This document shows, piece by piece, positions 49,150 through 60,404 of a stretch of DNA of 64,000 nucleotides (positions are counted from its first letter, which is position 1; the number at the start of each line of letters is the position of its first letter). The stretch is from NCBI GenBank assembly GCA_028023455.1, contig JAQFVV010000945.1, positions 89,503 to 153,502 of the forward strand, written 5' to 3'. The position numbers and the translations under genes are program-made. The notes beneath the pieces were generated by a model, which worked only from the letters and a program-made list of their open reading frames with translations, was not told where the DNA came from and ran no database searches. Source of the DNA: Epiperipatus broadwayi. Taxonomy: Eukaryota; Onychophora; Udeonychophora; Euonychophora; Peripatidae.

Positions 49150-50220
49150 TATTGAATTTCTAAATATAGAGATTTGAACTCAGTCTTTGATGTACCCACC
49201 AACTATCTACACTATCTCATACAACTGATATACATGAGCACATACAAGTAGAAAAAAAATCACCAATATTAGTTTTTCATGTTAAACCAGAATTCATCAG
49301 TTGGTCCAGATTATCATCCCCCCCCCCACATATATATAATCAGTGCTCAGTTTATATTAAGATAGCAAATTCTCACACTTTAATGGACAGGTTTCAATCT
49401 ACTCCAACCTCCAACTTTTCAGCCATTCTTATCATTGAAAATGTGATGATAGAAAGTCCAAATCCCATGCTGATGCCAACATTATTGCAATGCCCATGTT
49501 ACCCATAAGTCACTCTGGCCCCTCATGTATAAGACCCCATCCATTTAAATACACAGAAGAGGGATGGTCAGGGTAAAGCTTCATATGTAAATATTTGAAA
49601 ACCAGGCACTCTTCACAAACCTGGAGCTTAATTGTAAATGTAGGGATTTGAACTCAGACTTTCAAGCACACACCAACTATCCACACTATCTCATACAACT
49701 GATATACATGACCACATACATGTAGAAAAGATAAATAATCAACAATATACATATTTCATGCTAAACCAGCATTCATCAGTTAGTACATTAGTTATATGAG
49801 ATAGTATGGATAGTTGGTGTGTGCTTGAAAGTCTGAGTTCAAATCTGCTATATTTACAATTAAGCTCCAGGTTTGTGAAGAGTGCCTGGTTTTCAAACAT
49901 TTACATATGAAGCTTGTATCCTTCCCATCCCTCTTCTATATATTTAAATGGACAAGGTCCTATATATGAGGGGTCAAACATGGGCATGGCAATAATGTTG
50001 GCATCAGCATGGGATTTGGACCCATCCATCATCAGATTTTCAATGCTATGGATGGCTGAAAAGTTGGAGGTTGGAGTAGATTGAAGCCTGTCCATCAAAG
50101 TGTGAGGATTTTCTATTTTGATATAAACTGAGCACTGATTATATACATGTGTGGGATATGATAATCTGGACCAACTGATGAATGCTGATTTAGCATGAAA
50201 TACGCACATTGATGATAACT
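49150..50220. repeat. Repeat R1, compound cluster of facing copies
   Basis: A plus-orientation R1 (49160-49560) is followed by a shorter plus copy (49590-49790) and then a minus-orientation R1 (about 49795-50210). Landmarks: GGAGCTTAATTGTAAATGTA against ATTTACAATTAAGCTCCAGG, and ACTCCAACCTCCAACTTTTC against GAAAAGTTGGAGGTTGGAGT. The 102-codon frame at 49901-50209 (minus) overlaps the R1 body and parallels the one at 11102-11356. Confidence 0.75.
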
Positions 50221-50869
50221 GGGTTTGAAGACATGTAGATGTCTGAAAATTTCAGATTTTACACTCAATAGATAACTTTTAGATAAGTGCTTGGCTTTGG
50301 GTTGGTATTTTTAGATCTAGTGTCTGAACCTACTCCTGACACCTCTCTGAGGAGTGCCAAAGCACGAAACCATATGGTCAGGGGTTTGGGGAGGGGTTCC
50401 TGACAGGGATATTTCAAGTGCTGGCTCTGGCTAAGCATTTATCATAAAGCTTGTAGAGGAATTGTCAATCCTCACTGTTTATAATTTTTTATTGAATTTC
50501 TACAAAATTTTTACAATTTACTGCAAATCAGTATTTGATTTAATATTAAACATATATGTAATGTGTTATTTATTTTATAACCTGTTTTAATCTGTAATAA
50601 TATTTAAGGATTACTCCACTACCCATGCACTGTAAACTAAGGAGGGGGGGGTATGTTTTTACTTTGTCACTAACATTTACTGATAGTATGGCGTGATATA
50701 TATATCTTCTTAAAGTGTGAGATTCCTGTACATAAGCTATAAGCACAGAAACCTTGTTAGCTAAACAAAATCCTTCTTTTCTTTACGTGCCACAATAAAC
50801 TCATCTATTTCTTACTTCTTATTAATCGATTATTTTTCTAACCCCGATTCATTTCTTTTTACTTCCCAT
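50221..50869. other. Non-coding DNA, nothing firm
   Basis: It includes a weak dispersed repeat at 50560-50640 (see 48880) and a G-run at 50644-50651. No exon was recognised. Confidence 0.4.
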
Positions 50870-51170
50870 TGTGTTTGAATGTGATGCGATGCGATGTACT
50901 ATAGCTGCTTCTTCAACGAAGTCAAAAATCTGTCAGCAATTATACCAAAAGAAACCTGTTAGCTACTTAATTTTACATTCCCCAGTCTAAGTTTTCCCAC
51001 ATTCTGCTCCAATCCCATTTCCACAACATAATCTTTGTCAACTCTATAGCCTTTATATCTAAATCCCCCTTATCTTTTTCCAAACCAGCATAAAAACTAA
51101 TAATCCATTTCTGTACAATCACTTTTTTTCTGACATCTATTGACATCTGTGCCTGGAATTGGGAAATTAA
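50870..51170 (-). mobile_element. LINE type 2, 3' end fragment
   Basis: Read on the minus strand it matches 57483-57800: the tail GCGATGCGATGCGATGTAC (inverted here as a GATGCGATGC run at 50882) and frames around G-F-x-Y-K-G, L-x-K-D-Y, and AGLEKDKGDLD. Truncated and frameshifted. Confidence 0.65.
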
Positions 51171-51984
51171 AACCCATTAATAGTTTCCATATGTCAAAAT
51201 TACGTGTTCTAACAAATTAAAGAATAATCTTATCTTTCTAATAAAACAAATCAGTGATTAGTTAAAATTTTATATTAATATCAATCCCTATTGTGTATTT
51301 TATTTTATTGAATAGATGCTATACAAAAAGCCATACAAATATTATACCCCTCTCTCTCTGGATCCACACCATCTTCTTTTCCTGATGCGCCCAAATGCTA
51401 ACCGTATATAAATCAGTGTTTGTGAAAATTTATATACGTGTTTATATTTACACTTTCTTAATATTATTTTAAAGCGGTAAAAAAGAAATATAACCCATTA
51501 AACAGGCAAGATTAAAACAAGCATTATATTTTTTCAGTTAGATCGTATTTTTATTTCAGTTATAAGTGGCTATTGTTTGCTTGGCCTACTGTAATCTGAG
51601 TAAGTAATTTAAAAAAAAAAAAAATTAAATAAAACTAATAACGAAACAAAAACATCAAAGACAAAACAACTACAATTCTAGAAGCAGCTGAATAAATACA
51701 TCACGTGACGATGACTGAATAGTTTATTGTTTTTATTTATTAGCTGAATCAAGATTTAATTAATAAATATCAACTAAGAATTTCTTACATCAATTAATTG
51801 CAAAGATAAATAAATAACTAGAAACACAATATAATTAAAAATAACGGTTTTGTTATTTCTAAATAAAGAATTAAATTTCTTCAATAATAATATACATTAT
51901 ATTGGCATTTAAAAATATATATATACTTAAAATTTCTATTTCAAAACACAATCTTGAAATATCATTCCTCATTATCACCATTTT
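51171..51984. other. AT-rich DNA, nothing recognised
   Basis: A GC-richer patch at 51345-51410 has no exon structure. Otherwise featureless. Confidence 0.4.
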
Positions 51985-53125
51985 AAGCCATTATAGATCA
52001 ATCAACTTCAGGTTGAAGGCCTCTCCAAGCTTAATCCATCTCCTATCTCCAGCCTCTCTTCTCCATATCACCCCTGCATACTTCCTTATTTCATCCATCC
52101 ATCTTATATGTGGTCTCTTTCTAGGTCTTTTCAATCTCATGAAATCTGAGTTAAGATTTTAATTGACCTTCTATTACCATCTCTTCTAGCAATATGTCCA
52201 GCCCAACTCCATTTCAGTCTCTTAATTCTTTCAAAGATGTCAGTAATACCTGTTTGTTCTCACAACCATGAATTTCTTTTCTGATCTCTTCATGTGTCTT
52301 GTAACATGCACTTCTCCATATTTCTATTTACTAAAAAAGTGCCATGAAATGAATTAATAATACTAAGTATTGATACCCCTAGTGATTATATCAAGTAATA
52401 ATTAAAAAAGATATATTTTAATCTTTAGCTGAATTTATAATTCATATCCGAGCTAGGAAAGATATAAGAATAGGCAGCTACTTATAAATGAATGTGGCCA
52501 ATTCTAACTCCAAGAAAAAAAAAAGAAAAGAAAAAAATTTGTAGAATTTTGTAAGAACCATTTCATATGTGGTCGCTTTCTAGGTCTTTTCCAATCTCAT
52601 GGAATCCAATTTAAGATTTAAATTGCCCTTCTACTATCATCTCTTCTAGCAATATGTTTCACCCAACTCCACCTCAGTCTCTTAATTCTTTCAATGATGT
52701 TAGTAAGAACCATTTCATATGTAGTCACTTTCTAGGTCTCTCGTGGAATCCAGTTTAAGATTTAAATTGCCCTCCTATTATCATATCTTCTAGCAATATA
52801 TCCAGCCCAACTCCACTTCAGTCTCTTAATTTCAATGATGTCAGTAACACCTGTGTATTCTCACAACCATAAATTTAATTTTGATTTCTTCATGTGACTT
52901 GTAAGTTGTAACATGCATTTCTGCATCTTTCTAATTATCAAAAAAAAAATAAAATAAAATGGACTACTCCAAGTGATTATGTCAACTAATAAATAAAAAA
53001 ATAACAAATTTTAATCTTTAACTGAGTTTATAATTTATATCTGGGTTAGGAAAGATATAAGAATAGACTTGTAAAGGAATATGGCCAATTCTAACTCCAA
53101 GAAAAAAAAACAGAAAAGAAAAAAA
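51985..53125 (-). mobile_element. RTE-like LINE 3' fragment, amplified with its flank
   Basis: The LINE block containing GTGGTCTCTTTCTAGGTCTT (minus-strand RPRKRP coding) begins three times, near 52110, 52565 and 52720. The following non-LINE flank (GGAAAGATATAAGAATAG, then CCAATTCTAACTCCAAG and an A-rich run) occurs twice, near 52460-52540 and 53045-53125. This is a nested tandem duplication of a LINE tail plus adjoining DNA. The frames are broken. Confidence 0.7.
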
Positions 53126-53337
53126 CTGCTCTAGAAGTGAGTTTTGTAAAAATTATATTCTTGACCAACTGATTTATTTTTTACAAGACAGATTATTGTT
53201 CATCATCTCTTTTAATTTATTCAGAGATAAAGATCTTAATCTCCTTGTTTTTATCTTTTTGAAAACCAATATTGTTTTTTTTTTAACTTCTTCAGAAAAA
53301 AAGTGTTCTGAAATATTTTAAGGTTATTATCGATTAG

Positions 53338-54145
53338 CCCTCGCACACCGCTTGATGTCACTGTTGCTAGTCAAAAACCAATAGATATAACATTACCAGG
53401 CTCATTTACAATTTACTTTTTTTTACCCTACTACATGTCAGCGCATAGTGCTGGAATTTGCAGGGAGGGGGATCTGATGTCTTTGCCCATCTGAAGGATC
53501 ATTCATCACATGCGAGAATTTTTAAAACATTATCCATCTCACTGGAATTGGCAGGGAGAGGATCTGATGGTTTTGCCAATCCAAAGGATCATCCGTCACA
53601 ACATACACAATATTTTTAAAAACAAAATTATTTAATAAAATCTAATATTTCTTTTTTTTAATTAACGTCTGATCAAAAAAAAAAATTTTCAACACTATTT
53701 TAAAATAATTTACGAAACACAATTCTATTTGAAAATTTCCCTCTGATCATGACAAGCTTATGCTTTGAAAGTCTCATAGCTGTCCCTGCACAAAATATGT
53801 TTTACGCGTGATTTCTATATAATGCTGGAACGTACACTTTTGAAATTCATTTAACCTTAAAAATATGTGTACAGAAGCAGTCTTTTGTCTTACAATTGAT
53901 ACTATCTAAAACTACGTCAGGTCATATAAAAAATAAGTACTTCGAATGCACATGCAAAGACTTAGGACAACTGGAATTCTACACACCCTCACATCATACT
54001 GTAGCTATCTATAAAGTGTGAGATAGTATTGCAAAGCACAAAAGCTGCTTAGCGACCAATATGAACAGAGCTGTTCTATAGGCCACGTGAGCAGTATATT
54101 TCTGTGCTTTTGCATGGAAACAGCAATATCAGGCGGTGCACAGGG
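53338..54145. mobile_element. piggyBac-like non-autonomous transposon
   Basis: The left end is TTAG/CCCTCGCACACCGCTTGATG. The right end is the inverted GGCGGTGCACAGGG/TTAA. The ends therefore start CCC next to TTAA (one copy changed to TTAG), the piggyBac hallmark. Longer arms continue on both sides (CACTGTTGCT against AACAGCAATA). At 808 bp it has no transposase. Two direct 91-bp units lie inside at 53451 and 53542. Confidence 0.75.
53451..53610 (+). repeat. Two direct 91-bp units inside the piggyBac-like element
   Basis: CTGGAATTTGCAGGGAGGGG at 53451 and CTGGAATTGGCAGGGAGAGG at 53542 begin matching blocks ending GGATCATTCATCACA and GGATCATCCGTCACA. Confidence 0.8.
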
Positions 54146-54209
54146 TTAATCGATGACAAACTATTTTAATTCTATGACAAACTATTTTAATTCTATGTCT
54201 AATTGTAGC

Positions 54210-54320
54210 AAATAATCTCTAACTAAATAAATAATAGTAATAAGAATTAATGTATTTGTTTGAAGTAAATGGTGTCAAAGTTATGGGTACAACCATTTTG
54301 ACAATTGTAATTTAAATTGC
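54210..54320 (+). repeat. Dispersed repeat R2, copy 4
   Basis: AATAATCTCTAACTAAATAA, TAATGTATTTGTTTGAAG, GGTGTCAAAGTTATGGGTAC, TTTTGACAATTGTAA follow the R2 order. Confidence 0.5.
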
Positions 54321-54544
54321 TGTATATTAGCAATATTCCTTATTATTTTGTTAACCCCATCATAAAGAAAAAGAAAATGCAAATGAATGATTAAAAAAAT
54401 AGATTAAATATTACAAAGTGGAATGAAGAATATAAGAAGGCAAGCTACTATAAGCTTTTATCATCAGTGATCATTAGTTTAGACATAATATTGTATTGAA
54501 ATAATAATCAAATGGATTAACTGGTCAAGAGCTCATAAAACACA

Positions 54545-55650
54545 AGCACTGGAAGTGACAAAACTAGAGTACCATTCATGAACTTAGCTCCAGAGTCTGC
54601 CATTTTACCACTGCAGCAAAGCATGCTGGGAGCTCAGTATAATAATTGAATGATTTATTATTCAGGAGTTCATAAGAAGCTCAAGCATCAGAAGTGACAG
54701 AATTAGCTGTGATCCATGGACCTTGAACTCCAGAGACTGCTATTGTAGCAAAGCATGCTGGGAACTCAGAAAGACTATAGTAATTGAATGGCTTATTATT
54801 TAGAAGTTCATAAGAAGTTCAAGCATCAGAAGTGACAGAATTAGCTGTGATCCATGGACCTTGAGCTCCAGAGACTGCCATTGTAGCAAAGCATGCTGGG
54901 AACTCAGAAAGACTACAGTCCTTGAATGGTTTTTTATTCAGGAGTTCATAAGAAGTTCAAGCATCAGAAGTGACAGAATTAGCTGTGATCCATGGACCTT
55001 GAGCTCCAGAGACTACCATTGTAGCAAAGCATGCTGGGAACTCAGAAAGAGTATAATAATTGAATGGTTTATTATTCAGGAGTTCATAAGAAGTCCAAAC
55101 ATCATAAGTGATAGCTGGGCTGTGATCCATGGACTTTGAGATCCAGAGTCTGCCACTCTACCACTGCAACAAAGCATGCTGGGAACAGAAATAACATAGT
55201 AATTGACTGATGGGTTCGATCCACGGACCTTGAGCTCAAGAGTCTATCACTCTGTCACTGCAGCAAAGCATGCTGGGAACTCAGGAAGAATATGGTAATT
55301 GAATAATTATATTATTCAGGAGCTCATAAGAAGCATCAGAAGTGGCAGAGTTGGGCTGCTATCAATGGACCACCACTCTACCAATGCAGCAAAGCATGCT
55401 GGGAATTCATTGAATGGTTTAGTATTTAGATGTTCACAAAAAGTCCAAGCATTAGAAGTGACAGAGCAAGGCTGTGATCCATGGACCCCGAGATCCAGTG
55501 TTTGCCACTCTAACACTACAGTAAAACATGCTGGGAACTTGAAAAAAGAATGTAATAATTAAATGGTTTATTATTGAGGAGTTGATTAGAAGTTCAAACG
55601 TCAGAAACTGACAGAGTTGAGACACCATCCATAGACTTGAGCTCCAGAGT
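54545..55650 (-). repeat. Tandem array of SINE family C monomers
   Basis: About eight head-to-tail units are marked by GCATGCTGGGA at 54621, 54753, 54891, 55029, 55174, 55268, 55394 and (changed) 55527. Periods are 132, 138, 138, 145, 94, 126 and 133 bp. Read on the minus strand each unit resembles a tRNA-derived SINE: box A-like TGGTAGAGTGG, then GTCCATGGATCACAGC, best preserved as GATCGAACCC in the unit at 55205. It continues TTCTTATGAACTCCTGAATA. Single dispersed copies are at 5845, 42655 and 44760. Open frames across it (54861-55139, 55299-55562) are artefacts. Confidence 0.85.
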
Positions 55651-57183
55651 TTTCCATATAGGGCATAATATTCTATTGCATTTGCTTAAATACAGTGTTG
55701 TGGTGGAGAATAAAATGGATTCTGTTTAATCCAGTCAGAAATTTCCATGCATAGACCCTAAGCTATAAAATCTAGTTATCCCAAAGTTTAAACATTTCCT
55801 TTCTCTGGAAACTTCATTTTCCAATCTGACCCCCCTTTCCAATCACATTTGATAGAAGCTGTTTTGAAAATTTCAATATCCATTCCACACATTAAGCCAT
55901 CTTGGCATAAAGATGTAAACAAAAGACTAAAAAATATTTAACCCTTTCATTTCTTTTCATTCTTCATACATTTAATCCTAATCCACCTCCAACATTCTAC
56001 ATCAGAAAAAATAATTTGTAATACCTCTTTTCCAGCCCCGTCTACTTCCGATGTTTATTCCAGTTTCATTCAAATATCTAATATATAAAGTTTATGATAT
56101 GCACTATATAACTTTTTTTTTTTCATAATGTATACATTTATTCTTATTTTTGTTTATACTCAATTTTCACAACTTGACTTTTTCCCCCCTAACTTATCTA
56201 TTCCCTTTCCCCACTCTTAATACTATATGTGCCATTAAAAGTCTTTATATATTTATTCTCATTTCTTATCTAAATGCATAAAAATGGATTATTTATTGAC
56301 ATGAGTGATTAAGTGCAATGGTAGAGGTGAAAGGCTCTAGAGATCAAGGTCAATATAGTGGCTCTATCCCATGACTTCCAATATTCAAACTTCTTCTGAG
56401 CTGCAAAGCAAAAAACAACTTATATATATTTTATAATTCTCTGTCTATTACCTATAAATATTGCAAAACTTTTAAAACCCATGTGGCTTATTAGTGTCTA
56501 TTTTATAATCCAATTTAACTCTAATTTTTACTAATCCATTTTCATTGTATATGATACAACCTTCCAAAATATATTTTAACCTTTTACATTTTAATGCTTT
56601 TTGTTTCTTACCCTAATGACTGTTTAGGTTGTAGCTTGACCTGTTATTTTAGTATAATCATTATTCTATATTATAAATCAATAAATTATATTGGATTTAT
56701 AAGAAACATAAATTGACAAATAAAAAACGACTTTAAATAGTTCACTCAGAACTCCTCCCACTCTTTTTGCATTCTGACATTCTATTGGTCTAGCTAATGA
56801 GACTTTGTGGAAATAATCAATTTCTTTGTCTAATCTTTATTTTGTACTAAAACTCAATAAATTGAACTTGGTTTCCTTTTGATTTAATTTTACAATGGAA
56901 TAATATTCTAAAAAATCACATTTGGCCATTTGGAATATCTAAAAACTTATGTAAATATATTAATGTATCATAAATTCATTACAGATATTTACATAAACAC
57001 TAAACGTAAAAATGAATGGATTGATTTTTATTTTGAAGTCGTTTTTTCTGAATGAATGAAGATAGATTTATGTCAACTCGAATAAATTCTGCTTTCAAAT
57101 CTGATATTTTCTAACAAATATTACAATATTTTAAAAGATTTTAACATTAAATCAATTTTAACAAATAATAACGTAATAGACAC
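55651..57183. other. Non-coding DNA, nothing recognised
   Basis: About 1.5 kb without exon or element ends on either strand. At 56325-56400 there is a short GC-richer patch that could be a decayed tRNA-like repeat (GGTAGAGGTGAAAGGCTCTA), but I could not confirm a second copy. Confidence 0.4.
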
Positions 57184-57281
57184 TTTTTTTTTTCATATGT
57201 CAAAGCATCGGCCGGGAAGCGAACCCGCGACAATTGCTTGTAAGCGCAGCTGTGCTGACCATTCGACTACCAACGCCTGAC
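57184..57281 (-). mobile_element. SINE family B, reverse copy
   Basis: On the minus strand the tRNA-like part (57276-57204) begins GCGTTGGTAGTCGAATGG, has box B GGTTCGCTTCC and an acceptor end GGCCGATGC, and is followed by TTTGACATATG and an A-run. The seven acceptor pairs can form, so it could fold as a tRNA. The shared TTTGACATAT tail with 20283 and 23356 places it in the SINE family. No clear target duplication. Confidence 0.75.
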
Positions 57282-57482
57282 TACTATTTTTTGTTTATAT
57301 TACAATCAAGTTTATTAACTTCTACTTTTAAAAATAAAACAGATAAATAAATGTAAAGTTTATCTGTGTACTTTATAATAACCAATTAGTATGCAAAAGC
57401 AATCAGAAATACTTTTTTTATAAATAAGCAAAAAAAAATCACTTTTAATTATATTTCAAAATAATCACAAAAAAAACTAGAC

Positions 57483-58250
57483 CTAAAGAACAAGAATGCT
57501 TCAGGACAATTTTGTCTGCCAATAGAACAAAGGAGACATTTTTTGCTGTTGCGATGCGATGCACTGTGGCTTCCCCTTTTTCGGAGTCAGGAATCTCAGC
57601 CACTATGCCCCAGAGAAACCTGTTAGCCACCTTACTTTCTCTTTCCATTTGCCACCCTGTTTCCCCCATATTCTTCTCTATCCTGCTCAATCCCATTTCC
57701 ACATAATCTTTGTGAAGTTTATGGCCCTTATATCTAAATCCCACTTATCTTCCCCCAAACCCGGCATAAAAAACAAGAACCCACTTTCTGTATAATCACT
57801 TTGTTTATATTTATCTTTCACAATTTCATTATTTGTAGTCTTTCTTGTTTCAGACATTTACATTTGATTAACAAATGCCTAATATTTTCTATGCCTTCCT
57901 TACACAACTTGCAGATTAAATCACCCATATTTTTCCATTTATGTGTATATTCATTCCCTTGTTGCTAATGATCCTGTTCAGCCTCAAGCAGTAAACTATT
58001 TTCCTTGTTATTATCATAAATTAACTCACCCCAAAATTCTGTTCATTTCTATCTATATTTAAACTCTTTTTACTCTCCATACTAGTTATCCATCTCTCCG
58101 AGTCCCTATTCTTTATTAATGCATCTATTCTTCTATCCCATTCTTTGCCACTACAACACTCAACAATTCTCCTAACATAATCATTTCACCTTTTGTGTGA
58201 GTATACTGACATAAATTTTTTATCCAAATCTGCATACCATACTACCTTCC
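57483..58250 (-). mobile_element. LINE type 2, longest fragment with Cys/His knuckle
   Basis: On the minus strand successive frames read about SERWITSMESKKSLNIDRNE, then YTHKWKNMGDLICKLCKEGI, ENIRHLLIKC, and finally the stretch ending at about 57700. CKLC and H-x4-C form the C-terminal knuckle of several non-LTR retrotransposon groups. The end has a GCATCGCATCGC-type tail. Several stops and shifts are present. The open frame at 57445-57744 is mostly in another frame of it. Confidence 0.75.
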
Positions 58251-58344
58251 TCAGTCATCAGATTTTTTTCCAACTTTAATATTAATAAAAGCATTATATT
58301 AAAATATATTGATAAAAAATTGCAGGTCACAATTATTAAGGATG

Positions 58345-58740
58345 ATAAAACAGGCAAAACTCACTATACATATTGCCACACACAGCAAGGTAAAGTAATT
58401 AATGGATACCAGAAGGCTTGTCCATAGAACCCCCCATCTAGTGCCTACTTATCCAATATCCCCAGACTAGTTTCTAGCTTGTGGCTTTCATCAGTGAGGA
58501 GCCTTGGATCTGAGAGCACTGCACCTAGATCTTAGGATCTAATGCAACCCTCCAGCAGCCACCTTTTATCTTCACTTTACTACAAAACTATATGTCTTAA
58601 ATTGAAAACACCTTAATATTTTCAATTCAAGCCCATCAGCTTAATAGTCATATAGGTCTGAACTCAATTCAGTACCTATACATTTTGGTGTCCTTGGTTC
58701 TTTAATAACCATAGCCACCACTATCCTATTAGGCAAGGTT
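58345..58740 (+). repeat. CATACAG-family element, long single-arm copy
   Basis: AAACAGGCAAAACTCACTAT, TAATTAATGGATACCAGAAG, ATCCAATATCCCCAGACTAG, GATCTTAGGATCTAATGCAA, TTTTGGTGTCCTTGGTTC: the same order as 46497-46850, with a diverged first block (ACTCACTATACATATTGCCA). Confidence 0.7.
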
Positions 58741-58995
58741 GGTTTTAAGTCAATAAACATCACGTGATTAACATTTCTTATGCTTGTTTATAACTGTTGT
58801 TAAAACAGGCAAAAGTCACTATACATATTGCCACACACAGCAAGCTAGAGTAATCAATGGATTCTAGAAGGCTTGAGCATAAAATCCCCATCTAGTGCCT
58901 TCTTGCTGTGTGTGGAAATACGTTTAGTGAGTTTTACCTGTTTTAACAACAGTTATAAGCAAGCATAAGAAATGGTAATGATGTGATGTTTATTA
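58740..58995. repeat. CATACAG-family foldback MITE with ~95-bp arms
   Basis: The left arm runs AATAAACATCACGTGATTAA, TTTCTTATGCTTG, TAACTGTTGTTAAAACAGGC to CACACACAGCAAG. The right arm is its near-exact inverse, ending GTGATGTTTATT. The subtype (CACTATACATATTGCC) matches the copy immediately upstream. Confidence 0.85.
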
Positions 58996-59319
58996 CTAAG
59001 GTTGATGTTAATACTATAATGTAAACTTACAAGACAACAGCAATTTTTCTAAAAAAACTTCCAATAATTTTCAATGAAAGTGAGGGCTTACAAATTAATG
59101 AAAAATCCGGTGACTTTTAAGATCATAATTGCAACATTTTCTTTTTACATCTTGGGGGTCATTTATCTTTTATTGTATCTTTATTTATAAGAATTTTTTT
59201 TAAAAAAAGTGGAAGTATGGATGTTGTTTAATATATCTATAAAGATATTGCACATGGGAAAGAGAAATGTGAATAACTCCACATGTGTGTATGTTTAAAA
59301 TTAAAAAAAATCAGACATA

Positions 59320-59475
59320 TTAATCTTTAACTGAGGCTTAAAGTTTATATCTGTACTAGAGATAATCTCTAGTTTAATAAATGATTAGTAATAATCATTA
59401 TTGTATTCATCTGAGGTGGATGATGTCAAAGTTGTGAGTGGAGTGAGTTTGACAGTTGTAAATAAAAATGTAACA
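59320..59475 (+). repeat. Dispersed repeat R2, best copy
   Basis: GATAATCTCTAGTTTAATAA, ATGATTAGTAATAATCATTA, GGATGATGTCAAAGTTGTGA, GTTTGACAGTTGTAA: the clearest statement of R2. Confidence 0.55.
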
Positions 59476-59955
59476 ATAAACTTTTAGTCTATATCATACT
59501 GAAAATGGTTACATTATTTGTTACAAAAGTTAATATTTCAATTTTCTAAAGTAATGGCACTTTCATATAGATTCATTTATTAAACAAATTCAATTCCATT
59601 TTTAAAATAGAAACATCTTTTAATCAGAAATCTTAAAACAATAAAAGTGTGTTTTCACTATTATTGAAGTGTCACCAAAAATCTCTTCACCAGCAGTTTT
59701 AAAAGCATTTCCTTTTAGCAAAAATAACTTCTGCTTTATTATAAGTGCAGTTTTAATAACTAGCTTTCTTAAACAAATATTTTCAAATAAATTCTAATTG
59801 TAATCATGTATTTTTGGTTTAAAATAAATATTTTTCAAGTAGTATAAAAATAAGCTTAAATGTGTAAATAAATGACTGAAAATTACAATTTTTCTTTCCA
59901 AAATACTAAAAACAAAAACTGAAACACAGGCTTATTAACCTGTGTCTATATATGT

Positions 59956-60170
59956 AATATACAGGGTATATGGGCAAAGACTTTCAAACCACCCACTACT
60001 CTCCACTCTATCTCATAACACTGATACACTTGAACCCATATATGTTGAAAAGATAAATACTTGGTGATTATTTATCTTTTCGACATATGTGTTTAAGTGT
60101 AATAGTGTTATGAGATAGAGTGGAGAGTGGTGGGTGGTTTGAAAGTCTGTGCTCATATACCCTGTATATT
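59956..60170. repeat. Repeat R1, tight hairpin with ~100-bp arms and 9-nt loop
   Basis: Left arm 59956-60059 (AATATACAGGGTATATGGGC ... GAAAAGATAAATA) and right arm 60069-60170 (TATTTATCTTTTCGACATAT ... CATATACCCTGTATATT) are inverted with about one mismatch per ten bases. The loop is only 60060-60068. The R1 left end (AACTGAAACACAGGCTTATT) precedes it. Confidence 0.9.
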
Positions 60171-60404
60171 AAAAACAAAAAGTGCATTCCAAAAGCCTGA
60201 GACCAAATAATCTAACAACCAGTTCTATTGGTAATTTCTTTGTATTATAATAGAACCAATTTGAATGTCAGATTCTGGTAAGTTTAGAAATTGGCATGAA
60301 GTTTGTAAGATATCTGTACGATATTGACATGTTTAAATTTTTTTAAATTAATAATTTTTGTTCTAATTTCTATGCAAAAAATTGCTGCAAACTGACATTA
60401 TAGA

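Noticed and set aside
54861-55562. Repeat protein encoded by the tandem array
   Set aside because: Frames are interrupted between units and follow from the SINE monomer sequence.
54545-55650. CRISPR-like repeat-spacer array
   Set aside because: Whole units are repeated without unique spacers, units are 94-145 bp, and the genome is animal.
57204-57276. Functional tRNA gene on the minus strand
   Set aside because: It folds reasonably, but the anticodon arm is irregular and it shares the TTTGACATAT tail and A-run of SINE family B.
57445-57795. Overlapping genes on both strands
   Set aside because: They lie in the 3' part of a decayed LINE type 2 fragment.
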